From Noviherbaspirillum aerium (GTDB taxonomy: Bacteria; Pseudomonadota; Gammaproteobacteria; Burkholderiales; Burkholderiaceae_D), in contig NZ_VFAH01000006.1 in assembly GCF_008929045.1 (NCBI RefSeq), forward strand, positions 1-64,000: 64,000 bases of DNA, in the 5' to 3' direction. Positions 49,299-57,674 of the stretch are shown piece after piece (the first letter of the stretch is position 1; every line of letters starts with the position of its first letter). Both the position numbers and the translations under genes were made by a program. Under the pieces are notes generated by a model, which did no database searches, had not been told where the DNA came from, and worked only from the letters and a program-made list of their open reading frames with translations.

Positions 49299-49326
49299 GG
49301 AACCGTTAAAGACCGGATGCTACTCA
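49299..49326 (+). promoter_or_regulatory. hrp-box-like (HrpL sigma) promoter
   Basis: GGAACC, then 15 nt, then CTACTCA. The first half matches the HrpL consensus exactly; the second (CCACNNA) differs at one base. It lies 84 nt upstream of the ATG of a Ser-rich secreted-type protein and reads toward it. The 15-nt spacer equals that of the box at 1980-2007. Confidence 0.65.
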
Positions 49327-49410
49327 TTAATGAAGTGCGATGAGAGCTTCAATAAGGCGGTTGGCGACACTGCTGAACACCAGGAGCCTCTGCCAAGTCT
49401 GGGAGGGAAA

Positions 49411-50550
49411 ATGCAGATCTTTAACAACAGAATACCGGGCAACATGTCGGCGTCGTCGTCGACGAATGCTTCGTCTTCCAGTTCCTCCCACTCCAACATG
49501 TCAACGTCATCGTTGGCCAGTAGCTCGACCTCCAATACTTCCCCTTCACAGGCTTCGACCAGCTCGCTTCCTCCCGGGCTGAATGAGGCAGGCCGGGCCG
49601 CCCGGTCTTCGCACTTGCGCAGTCTCGGGGGCGGACTGGCGAACAAGTTGCATAAATTGTTCAAGTCCAACCATTCTCATCAAACCCAGCATGGCGCGCC
49701 GGCGTCTGCCGCCGACATGATGGCGTCGGCGGGCAGGCTTTTACACGAAGCGAACGTTGGCGCTTACAAGAAATTCTGCGAGCATGAAGCAGGCATTCAT
49801 CAGGCTCTGGACGCATGGAGCAAGGATTCCGGAACGCTGCACGAAGTGCTGGGTCCCTATATCAAGCCGGCGAACAAAAGGCAGGGGAAAGCGGATACCG
49901 ACGGCTTGCGCGCCGGCGTAACGGCGTTGTTAAAAGGGATAGACAATGACGCCAACGCGTCTTCCGATTTGAAGGCGGCTGCGAGCATATTGAATGAAAC
50001 GATCATCTTCAAAGCCTTCGATGAGAAAGGCAAGCTGGCAAGCTTCACTCTTGGGAATTTTGCGGCGCCCGATCAAAACGGCATCGGCAAGATTGATGAC
50101 CTGAATCTTTCGCCGGAAGACAGGAAGGCGATTACTCAGCGCCTGAACACCGCGCTCGCCGAATTGCGCTCCCTCGGCAAGGCTTACGCCGACGGGCAAC
50201 AGCTTGCTCCGCCACGACTCCTGGACGATCACAGCTATGTTTTCGCCAGCCAGCGAAATGACACTCGACCGGCGCCTACGTCATCGCCTCTTGGCCCTCA
50301 AACCAGCGGTGCCGACCTGCGAAGGCAAAACGCCATGCGCAGGCCTCAAGGCCCGCGCCCTCCCGGACCGAATGGAAAACCGGGCACGCAGCCCCGGAGC
50401 GACACCGCACCTTTACAACCGGGTCCGACCGGGATCAAGGGAGGCCAGCCGCATGTGGCGATCCCCGAGCACAAGGTGAGACGTCCGCCGTCGATCTATG
50501 GAGATCATGTGGCTCCTGCAACAGTCGCACCGCGTCCTGGAAAAAAGTGA
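49411..50550 (+). CDS. Ser-rich hypothetical protein, candidate type III secretion effector
   Basis: This 379-residue protein matches no family I know. I chose the ATG at 49411 with GGAGG 4 nt upstream. The open frame runs back to 49219, but that part contains the hrp-like promoter, so it cannot be translated from that transcript. Residues 1-50 contain 21 Ser, no acidic residue in the first 12 and Ile at position 3: a strong type III signal pattern. Residues about 65-260 form a predicted helical core (ANVGAYKKFCEHEAGIHQAL, NRLGK-type segments). The C-terminal 90 residues are Pro/Gly/Arg-rich with PxxP-like motifs (RPQGPRPPGPNGKPG). There is no signal peptide. Function and host target are unknown. 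Confidence 0.78.
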   Translation: MQIFNNRIPGNMSASSSTNASSSSSSHSNMSTSSLASSSTSNTSPSQASTSSLPPGLNEAGRAARSSHLRSLGGGLANKLHKLFKSNHSHQTQHGAPASAADMMASAGRLLHEANVGAYKKFCEHEAGIHQALDAWSKDSGTLHEVLGPYIKPANKRQGKADTDGLRAGVTALLKGIDNDANASSDLKAAASILNETIIFKAFDEKGKLASFTLGNFAAPDQNGIGKIDDLNLSPEDRKAITQRLNTALAELRSLGKAYADGQQLAPPRLLDDHSYVFASQRNDTRPAPTSSPLGPQTSGADLRRQNAMRRPQGPRPPGPNGKPGTQPRSDTAPLQPGPTGIKGGQPHVAIPEHKVRRPPSIYGDHVAPATVAPRPGKK

Positions 50551-50893
50551 TTTCCGGAGAAGGGCCCGGGAGCCCGCCTTTAGCCAACGACGCTCAGCCA
50601 TACCAATTATTTCGCCTGCGACGCGTGTGGCCCGGCTTATCAATGCGGCTACCGCTTGCCGGAGCTTGTCATTCTGGATTGCAAAATGACCACCTCAGTT
50701 GCAGCCGAGGAACAAAACATGCCCATCTTGCATATAGGACATTGCAGATTTCCGGAAGTCAACGGATAGTAATGCTTAACCCGTTGACTGGCGGTCGCTG
50801 GCATGCATGGCAAATGCCCGGCCGATCCGGTCCGCCGCCGGCCCCGCGGCCGGAATGGATTGCACGTCGACCCAAAGCGCTTATGAGAGTGTC
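50551..50893. other. Intergenic region with a LacI-operator-like core
   Basis: No gene is supported here. At 50873-50882 is CAAAGCGCTT, which equals the core of the perfect operator at 16703-16718 on one side (TTCAAAGCGCTTTGAA). It lies just before the ATG of the alpha-glucosidase gene. It may be a weaker site for the same regulator, but one half-match could be chance. Confidence 0.3.
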
Positions 50894-52444
50894 ATGATCA
50901 TTTACCAGGTATATCCCCGCAGCTTCCAGGATTCCAACAACGACGGCATCGGCGACCTGAGCGGCATCGAACAGAAGCTTCCCTACATCAAGAGCCTTGG
51001 CGTCGATGCGGTCTGGATCAGCCCCTTCTTCAAGTCGCCGATGAAGGATTTCGGCTATGACGTGTCGGACTACCGCGCGGTCGATCCCATCTTCGGCACC
51101 ATGGATGATTTCAAGAGCCTGATGAAGCGTGCCAAGGCGCTCGGTCTGGGCATCATCGTCGACATGGTGATTTCGCATACGTCGGAAGAACATGCCTGGT
51201 TCAAGCAGAGCCGCGCCAGGGAAAACAACAAGTCCGATTGGTATCTGTGGGCCGATCCGAAACCCGACGGCAGCCCGCCGAACAACTGGGTCTCGGTATT
51301 CGGCGGCCCGGCCTGGCGCTGGGACGCGGAACGCCGCCAGTATTATTTCCATTCCTTCTTTTCCAGCCAGCCCGATCTCAACATGCACAATCCCGATGTG
51401 CAGGCCGCGGTACTGAAGGAAATGGACTACTGGCTGGACATGGGCGTGTCGGGCTTCCGGTTCGACGCCTGCAATCATATTTTTCAAGACCAGCTGCTGC
51501 GCAACAATCCGCCGCGCCAGGACACCAGCGCCGCGCTGCATCCCTACGGCTTCCAACTGCATGTCTATGACCAGGCGCGCCCCGAAATGGACGCCTTCCT
51601 GGAAAAAATCCGCAAGCTGCTCGATGCCTACGGCGCCTTCAGCCTGGCCGAAGTCGGCGGACATGATGCGCTCAAGCTCATGGGCCAGTACACCAGACCC
51701 GGCCGCCTGCATTCGGCCTACAGTTTCGCGCTGATGCAGCCCGACAGCAGCGCGCCCTATGTGCGCAATGTGATCAACACGCTGGAGGAAAGCATCAGGT
51801 CGCCCGGCACGCCCTGCTATGCATTGAGCAACCACGACAAGCCGCGCGTGGCAAGCCGCTGGCTCAACGGCCGCGATCCGGAGCAAAACGCCAAGCAGGC
51901 GCTGGCACTCCTGTTTGCCATGCGCGGCGACATCTGCCTGTACCAGGGCGAGGAACTCGGCTTGCCCCAGGCCGACGTGCCGTATGAACGCCTGCAGGAC
52001 CCGTTCGGCAAAACCTTCTGGCCCAAGTTCAAGGGCCGCGACGGCTGCCGCACGCCCATGCCCTGGACCGATGCGCCGCATGGCGGCTTCAGCCAGGCCG
52101 AGCCATGGCTGCCGGTCGATCCGGTGCACATTGAAATGAACGTCGACAGGCAGGACGCCGACAAGGAATCCATTCTCAACTTCGCGCGCGAGGTAATCGC
52201 GCTGCGCAAGGCGCGGCCGGAGTTCAGCCAGGGAAGCATCACGCTGCTCGACGCGCCTGATGGCGTGCTGGCGTTCTCCCGCAACCATGAGGGTTCGGAG
52301 ATCGTCTGCCTGTTCAACATGGATGTCGTTGCAAGGACAGTGGCACCGGTTGACGTTGGCACGGTGCTCATGAGCAGGAACATGACTGTCGACGGCCGCA
52401 CGGTGGCATTGGGCGTGAGCGGCTTCTGCTTCCTGCAGGGTTGA
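50894..52444 (+). CDS. Alpha-glucosidase (GH13 family)
   Basis: This 516-residue protein resembles GH13 alpha-glucosidases of the AglA/oligo-1,6-glucosidase group. The sequence shows VYPRSFQDSNNDGIGDLSGI, GVSGFRFDACNHIF (nucleophile Asp), LAEVGG (acid/base Glu) and LSNHDKPRVASRW (third Asp). QGEELGLPQADVP and CRTPMPW are family loops. I chose the ATG at 50894 (MIIYQVYPRSF). Usual members have a few more residues at the front, and no strong ribosome site is seen, so the start is unsure; 50807 is the other option. Its closest neighbours by function are the alpha-glucan operon genes about 13 kb away. It probably acts on maltose-type or sucrose-type sugars. Confidence 0.88.
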   Translation: MIIYQVYPRSFQDSNNDGIGDLSGIEQKLPYIKSLGVDAVWISPFFKSPMKDFGYDVSDYRAVDPIFGTMDDFKSLMKRAKALGLGIIVDMVISHTSEEHAWFKQSRARENNKSDWYLWADPKPDGSPPNNWVSVFGGPAWRWDAERRQYYFHSFFSSQPDLNMHNPDVQAAVLKEMDYWLDMGVSGFRFDACNHIFQDQLLRNNPPRQDTSAALHPYGFQLHVYDQARPEMDAFLEKIRKLLDAYGAFSLAEVGGHDALKLMGQYTRPGRLHSAYSFALMQPDSSAPYVRNVINTLEESIRSPGTPCYALSNHDKPRVASRWLNGRDPEQNAKQALALLFAMRGDICLYQGEELGLPQADVPYERLQDPFGKTFWPKFKGRDGCRTPMPWTDAPHGGFSQAEPWLPVDPVHIEMNVDRQDADKESILNFAREVIALRKARPEFSQGSITLLDAPDGVLAFSRNHEGSEIVCLFNMDVVARTVAPVDVGTVLMSRNMTVDGRTVALGVSGFCFLQG

Positions 52445-52859
52445 ATGAGTCGGGACTGCGCAGGCAGTTGAAGAGCGGGATGCAGCTCAGTGCAGGATCG
52501 CGTTCGAACCGGAGGAGATGCAGCACAAGGCGCGTGTGTCTTTCCGGTTCCAACCTTTCGGGCAATTCCTCAATGAACTTACATTCGCTATCATCCATGC
52601 TTGTCATGTTGCTGCGCGGTCCGGATTCGCACCTGTCGCCATGACGCAAACTGCTTCCGCCAGTGTCCTACCGCTAGGCTGACCGTACCCCGGAATCGGT
52701 ACCAGTCCAAGGTGCCCCCTTTCAAGGTCATACTTGACGAGGCTATTCGAGAGCACGCGCAGTAGCGACATGCCGGCCTGCGACAGCGGCTCAGACGCAG
52801 CCTTTCTTTGCCGAGGGCTTTGGGCCTCGCGTATGCTTTCGCAGTGACTCAGGATTGGC
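52445..52859. other. Intergenic stretch before transposase remnant
   Basis: I see no supportable gene in this 400-bp stretch. It may include decayed sequence from the IS2-like element whose middle part starts at about 52860. Confidence 0.35.
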
Positions 52860-53210
52860 ATGCAGCGCTATTTGCAGCGTGGAGCAGCTCCAGTCAATGC
52901 CAAACGGGTCTATCGCATCATGCGTGTTCATGGATTGCTTCTGCAGCGGAGGACCATGCCGGCACGGCCTGAACGCCGGCATGATGGCAAGGTCGCCGTT
53001 CCCAATAGCAACCTACGTTGGTGTTCTGACGGCTTTGAGTTCCGGTGCGAGAATGGCGAGCCGCTGCGGTTGACGTTTGCCCTGGACTACCGCGACCGGG
53101 AGGCCATGAATTGGGTCGCGACGAGCGGCGGCTATAGCGGCGATGTGGTGCGCGATGTGATGTTGGCTGCTGTGGAAAACCGCTTCGACGAGAACCCATC
53201 GCCAATCCAG
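52860..53210 (+). pseudogene. IS2-like (IS3 family) OrfB transposase, middle fragment
   Basis: The frame gives a stretch that recalls IS2 OrfB: VNAKRVYRIMRVHGLLLQRR, then SNLRWCSDGFEFRCENGE, TFALDYRDREAMNWVAT and VRDVMLAAVENRF. The start of OrfB, OrfA and the C-terminal part are missing. After about 53210 the frame continues for some 20 codons but no longer fits. The matching C-terminal piece of an IS2-like OrfB lies at 61072-61167, so this is probably one half of a split element. Confidence 0.8.
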
Positions 53211-53628
53211 CGCTCCCCTTATCGTGACTTACTGGCTGTAAAACGGACTGAAGGCGAAGGTGCATGAGCACGCGGCCTTTGCGGGCGATATGCATTGCTG
53301 GCCTGGCGATCGGCTGCATTGGATTAAGCTTGATATTTGACCGTTCCTGCTCCGCTCCGATCGAGGCATTTGCTTAAGCGGCCTGCCTTGAGATGGTTTC
53401 GATAACTCATTACACGCCCGAAATGGCCAGGCAGCGCTCCACCAGTTGGTTGTTCTGCAGGATGATGAGTGTGCCGCCGTCTGCGATCCAGATAACCTGG
53501 TCGCTACATGCTCAAGGACACGCCAGCGCGGATAGGGCGAATCCAAGAGTTTTCATGGACAAGTAAATTTTGCTGCACGAGCTATTGATAATTTGATATT
53601 GTTTCCATTCTGACCACATGGAAAGCCA
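53211..53628. other. Decayed region with gene fragments
   Basis: No intact gene. Short protein-like pieces occur on both strands, for example a plus-strand segment GDMHCWPGDRLHW near 53290 and a minus-strand segment WIADGGTLIILQNNQLVE near 53470, each ended by stops within 40 codons. They look like remnants of genes lost at the junction between the IS fragment and the accessory block. Confidence 0.4.
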
Positions 53629-54054
53629 ATGACAAAATTCTATAGTGACTTCAACAATGATATGGATGCATTGAATTTGCCGGCACCGGATGCACCGTTT
53701 GGAACCGTTCAGTCCGCCACGGCCAATGCGGCGACACTGATCGGCTTGATTAAAAAATTCGGAAAAAAGGTCTCAACTGGAGAAATTGTCAGAGCAGGTA
53801 CGCGTCTTGAGCAACTCGCGGTCATTGGCGGGATCAGCGCGGCCTACTATGCCGGTGCCGTTATCGGGAGTATCGCAGTGGTGACCGGAAGGACCTTATC
53901 CGGCGGAACATCTTTAAGCGACGTACTCATGAGCGCACATCAGTATCGCCTGAACACCGACTGGCTCCCCCAGGTGCTCCGAAAATTCCCGGAAATATAT
54001 CAAACGAAGCAAAAGAAACGGGATGCCTTTCGACTCCGTACGGCGGCGGCATGA
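53629..54054 (+). CDS. Hypothetical protein with a hydrophobic Gly/Ala segment
   Basis: This 141-residue protein has no recognised family. A Gly/Ala/Ile-rich hydrophobic stretch lies at about residues 63-88 (LAVIGGISAAYYAGAVIGSI), preceded by a basic segment. The C-terminus is polar and Lys/Arg-rich (QTKQKKRDAFRLRTAAA). The ATG has GGAAAG upstream. Base composition is more AT-rich than in the core genes, suggesting transfer. Its stop overlaps the start of the next small gene (ATGA), so the two are read together. A membrane-active or toxin/immunity pair is possible but unproven. Confidence 0.6.
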   Translation: MTKFYSDFNNDMDALNLPAPDAPFGTVQSATANAATLIGLIKKFGKKVSTGEIVRAGTRLEQLAVIGGISAAYYAGAVIGSIAVVTGRTLSGGTSLSDVLMSAHQYRLNTDWLPQVLRKFPEIYQTKQKKRDAFRLRTAAA

Positions 54055-54227
54055 AAGACTCGCTTGCGTTATTAATTACGGCGCTCGTAGCATCCGGATT
54101 ATCCTGGGCATTCTGGAGCTATTTCGGGACTCACGCCACCGAGATTCTTTCAACGATCTTCATCGTCGCCCTTGGCGCCGACAACGTTCGGCTGCGTCGA
54201 CAGCTTCGACGACGTAATCAGGAATGA
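54051..54227 (+). CDS. Small membrane protein, coupled to the upstream gene
   Basis: This frame of 58 codons begins at the ATG that overlaps the upstream stop (ATGA) and encodes two hydrophobic helices (LALLITALVASGLSWAFW and EILSTIFIVALGAD) with a basic tail (NVRLRRQLRRRNQE). Overlap, composition and absence of internal stops support it as a real gene. The arrangement of two short genes, the second a small two-helix protein, recalls phage holin-like or immunity proteins, but I recognise no family. Confidence 0.55.
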   Translation: MKDSLALLITALVASGLSWAFWSYFGTHATEILSTIFIVALGADNVRLRRQLRRRNQE

Positions 54228-54373
54228 GCGGTCTTGTAGATCAACGATGTCTTAGTCGTTATCAAGAACTCCAGCGCGCCTGCCCGACTACTGGAGTCCT
54301 CTTCGTCCCTTCAATCAGCATATTGATGTCTCGCTCGATTTCGGATGGAAGTAGCCAAGCTGTGGAAGCGGCT

Positions 54374-55047
54374 GGTTCTGTTGCAGTAAGCCGGTTCTGA
54401 TAGAGTGGCCGGTTTGATTGCGAAAGAATTCCCGGTGAACGACGTATTACGTACAGTGCTCAAGGGCTTGCATTATCCGCTGGAGATCATGCTGACTCGC
54501 GTGCGCTGGTGCGTGGCGTATCCGCTGAGCCTGCGCATGGACGAAACGTACATGTTCGTCGGCGGACAATGGAAGTATCCTTATCGCGCCGTCGACCGTG
54601 ACGGTGCCAAGGTCGACTTCCTGCTCACGGCCAAACGCGATCTGGCAGCCGCACGCCGCTTTCTGGAGCACGCCATCGGCCGGCACGGCTTGCCCGACAA
54701 GATTGCCATCGACAAGAGCGGTACCAATACCGCTGCTATCAAAAGTGTTGTGGCTGCTATCGGCATGCCGATTGAGCTACGCCAAGTGAAGTATCTCAAC
54801 AACCCCGTTGAGCAGGATCAACGGGCCGTCAAGCGCATCATCCGGCCCATGCCCGGATTCCGGTTTTTTCGTTGTGCGCACATTCTGTTGGCCGGAATCG
54901 AAACGATGCATAGGATCAAAAAAGGATACCTTGACTGCCCTGGCGGGAAAGTGGCGTGCGCTGCCGGCCACTTCTATTCCCTGGCCGCTTGAACGGCCAA
55001 TAACCGCACGCCTTATCTCGTACTGGCTCCCTTATTGCAACAGAACT
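54374..55047 (+). mobile_element. IS6-family element with internal deletion
   Basis: Terminal inverted repeats are visible: GTTCTGTTGCAGTAAG at 54375-54390 and its near-complement (15 of 16) at 55031-55046. The ends (GGTTCTGTTGCA) match the IS6 family pattern. Total length is about 674 bp, against about 820 for intact elements. No 8-bp target duplication is seen in the flanks. Confidence 0.75.
54405..54992 (+). pseudogene. IS6-family transposase with in-frame N-terminal deletion
   Basis: The open frame keeps the catalytic part: RMDETYMFVGGQWKYPYRAVD (first Asp), AIDKSGTNTAAIKSV (second Asp) and KYLNNPVEQDQRAVKR (Glu). The N-terminal HTH region is shortened. After RVRWCVAYPLSLR the sequence jumps directly to MDETY, where about 45 residues (the rest of the HTH domain and linker) should be. 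The deletion keeps the frame. The protein is probably inactive for lack of the DNA-binding part. Confidence 0.8.
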
Positions 55048-55143
55048 CCATCCTCGAACGGTAGAAAGACTACGACGAGTCTCTGCCGCCGCGCAGCGAT
55101 GGTTAAAGTTCGAGAATTCGCGAGCCTTCGAGCGAGCCCATAC

Positions 55144-56124
55144 TTATTCCACTTTGAGGTTAAGTCGGCGGACAATCTTGCCGTATTCTTCATAATCGGC
55201 ACGAACACGTTGTTCGAACTTGGCCGGATTTTCGCCAAGCACCTCAATTCCTAATCCGTCGAATCGAGTTCGGACTTCTTTTTCGGCCAGAACCTCGTTA
55301 ATGTCCTTGCTGATCTTGCTAACCACCAATTCGGGCGTTCCTCGCGGAGCCATCACTCCCCTCCACGCACCGCTTGTAAAGCCACCGAGCTGTGATGCAA
55401 GTGTCGGGATCTCAGGAAAAGCCGTCAACGGTTTCTCCGAAGTCACACCAAGCGCACGCAGCTTACCCGATTTTATATGAGGCATGACGACGCTCACCCC
55501 TTCGCAGGCGACCTGAATGAGGCCACCCAACAGGTCGGCCATTATTGCACCTGCTCCTTTGTATGGAACATGCGTGACATTAAGCCCGTGCTTATCCCTG
55601 ATCTGTTCCATGGTCAGGTGAGGCATCGTACCGCTGCCCGAAGAGCCGTAATTTAGTTTGCCCGGATGCCTTTTCGTGTAGTTAATGAGCTCAGTCATAT
55701 TTCGGACAGGAACTTCTGGAGCTACAACGCAAACCATAGGCCCCTGTATCGCTAGATTCACAAACTCGAAATCCTTGAGTACATTAAAGCCAACCTTGGG
55801 GTAAAGGTGGGGATTGATAGCTATCGCCGCTACTGCTGTAAACAATAACGTTTGCCCATCTGGAGCGGCCTTTGCCACAGCGGCAGCACCTAAGTTGCCT
55901 GCCGCGCCCGGCCGGTTTTCAACCACCACCGGTTGCTTCCATTTCTCAGAAAGTCGCTGACTGATGGTACGTGCAATAGCATCTGCCGCGTTGCCGGCCG
56001 CATAGCTGACAATCAACGTGACCGGTCCTTTCGGATACTCACCCGGGTTGGCCTGAGTGGCGGAGGATGGCATAGCCAAGAGTACGGCCAAACCCGCCAC
56101 AACGCTTTGAAACATGGTTTTCAT
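55144..56124 (-). CDS. Tripartite tricarboxylate transporter substrate-binding protein (Bug/TctC)
   Basis: This 326-residue periplasmic receptor of the Bug family captures carboxylic acids for a TTT-type uptake system. The first 25 residues are a signal peptide (MKTMFQSVVAGLAVLLAM...ATQA). The body has the family pattern: YPKGPVTLIVSYAAGNAADAIAR, VVVENRPGAAGNLGAAAVAKA, DGQTLLFT, YGSSGSGTMPHL and VPYKGAGAIMADLLGG. GGAG lies 5 nt before the ATG. TctA and TctB membrane genes are not in the window; orphan Bug receptors are common in Burkholderiales. It is encoded next to a CoA-transferase, suggesting that the acid is activated to its CoA ester after uptake. Confidence 0.93.
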   Translation of the reverse strand: MKTMFQSVVAGLAVLLAMPSSATQANPGEYPKGPVTLIVSYAAGNAADAIARTISQRLSEKWKQPVVVENRPGAAGNLGAAAVAKAAPDGQTLLFTAVAAIAINPHLYPKVGFNVLKDFEFVNLAIQGPMVCVVAPEVPVRNMTELINYTKRHPGKLNYGSSGSGTMPHLTMEQIRDKHGLNVTHVPYKGAGAIMADLLGGLIQVACEGVSVVMPHIKSGKLRALGVTSEKPLTAFPEIPTLASQLGGFTSGAWRGVMAPRGTPELVVSKISKDINEVLAEKEVRTRFDGLGIEVLGENPAKFEQRVRADYEEYGKIVRRLNLKVE

Positions 56125-56297
56125 AGAGTCTCCTGAAATTGAATCCGCGCAGACATTTGCTTTTTTAATCCGTGACTTGCTGGGACTTTTATAAACTCAT
56201 AATCAGCACTTACGATGTCACTCCATCCGTTCAGCATATCAATAACGCAGCAGCAGTTGGTAACAGACAGATCGATATGCGCGGTACGTCAGCCAGC

Positions 56298-57392
56298 TTA
56301 TCGTTGCAGAACCTGAAAGCCAAGGCCCGGCGATACGACCGAGACATCGCCCTCGCGCAGGCATCGCGTTGAAAGCCCACCGTTAGCCTTTCCTTCCGAC
56401 ACAAATTCCCCGAGCGTGCGTACCTTAGCGGCTGGCACATTTGCAGCGTTCAATGCCTCCTCAAGCGCCGCAGCATTTTGCTCCAACACATACTGCTGCA
56501 ACCTTTCCTTGAAAAGAATTGAATTGGCGGCCCTGGCAAAAGTGCCGGGTTGAGATGCATCGAGCGGCGGGTTGAACACATCAGGATCAGACGCTAACTC
56601 TCCATGACCGAGCACATTAAGCAAGCTAATGACTTGCTTGGGTGTGTTGGCGCCCAGTGCAATCCAGCCGTCGCGGGTCTTGAAAGTGTCCGCAGCAGGA
56701 CTACCCGAATAACCTTGGTTACCAACCCGTTTGGGCGATGTTCCTTCTGTTAAGGCAGTGCAAGCAAACGGATACATTAATTGCAATGCTGCAGATGTCA
56801 TTGATACATCAAGCAGCATGCCTTCGCCGGTACGGTCGCGCTCGCGCAAAGCGCTGACGATGGCTAATGCCGCAATAATTCCCGCTGCTGCATCTACTAC
56901 CGGAAATCCTGTTTTTATCGGAGGAGAGCCTTCCTCGCCACCAAGCATCATCATGCCGGTAATAGCCTGCACGATATGGTCATAGGCTGGGCGCTCCTGC
57001 CACTCGCCAGTCCGACCGTAACCTGAAATAGAGCAATATACTATGCGAGGGTTAACTGCCTTTACGTCAGCGAATCCCAAGCCATGTTTTTCGAGTACAC
57101 CCGGTCGCAGGTTGTCTACGAAAACGTCTGCCGCGGCAGCATGCTTCATGGCTTCATCGCGCCCAGCGGGTGTGGATACATCGATGGAAACACATCGCTT
57201 TCCTGCATTTATATTGAGGAACGCTTTTGCCCCGCCTTCACTACGACGCATGACATCACCGCCGTTGGGATTCTCGATTTTAAGCACCTCCGCTCCCATC
57301 TGTGCCAGATAGAATGTCGAGAATGGGCCGGCGATGACGTGAGAGAAGTCGACGACCCTAATGTCGCGCAGCGGAGAAAATGAGGTGTCCAT
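56298..57392 (-). CDS. Family III CoA-transferase (CaiB/BaiF type)
   Basis: This 364-residue protein transfers CoA between an acyl-CoA donor and a carboxylic acid. Family marks are DIRVVDFSHVIAGPFSTFYLAQMGA, ENPNGGDVMR, NAGKRCVSIDVSTPAGRD, VDNLRPGVLEKHGLGFADV (catalytic Asp region), SGYGRTGEWQERPAYDHIVQAITGMM and KTGFPVVDAAAGI. The start has AAGGAA upstream. It is likely to work with the neighbouring Bug receptor in the catabolism of an imported acid. Substrate unknown. Confidence 0.92.
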   Translation of the reverse strand: MDTSFSPLRDIRVVDFSHVIAGPFSTFYLAQMGAEVLKIENPNGGDVMRRSEGGAKAFLNINAGKRCVSIDVSTPAGRDEAMKHAAAADVFVDNLRPGVLEKHGLGFADVKAVNPRIVYCSISGYGRTGEWQERPAYDHIVQAITGMMMLGGEEGSPPIKTGFPVVDAAAGIIAALAIVSALRERDRTGEGMLLDVSMTSAALQLMYPFACTALTEGTSPKRVGNQGYSGSPAADTFKTRDGWIALGANTPKQVISLLNVLGHGELASDPDVFNPPLDASQPGTFARAANSILFKERLQQYVLEQNAAALEEALNAANVPAAKVRTLGEFVSEGKANGGLSTRCLREGDVSVVSPGLGFQVLQR

Positions 57393-57674
57393 AAATTCCT
57401 TGAATTAGTATGTGAGAAGGTTGGCTCAGATTGTCGGTGTTCTGATCACAGAGCGAGATGGCGATTCTAAAAAATCCATGTTTTTCATTTCGCTTAACTA
57501 CCGCTTTCCTTTAGGCCTGCAGCAAACAACCTCAATTTGACCTGACGAGCACATATGTGCGTCATCTATGCCGACTTGTGCAGGAAAACGTCCCGCAACC
57601 AAAGTCGGGCCGCGCAGCAAGTCTTTAACCGGACTTCGAGAACTTATGCCGTTGCGACGCAGGCCCTTATTGGG

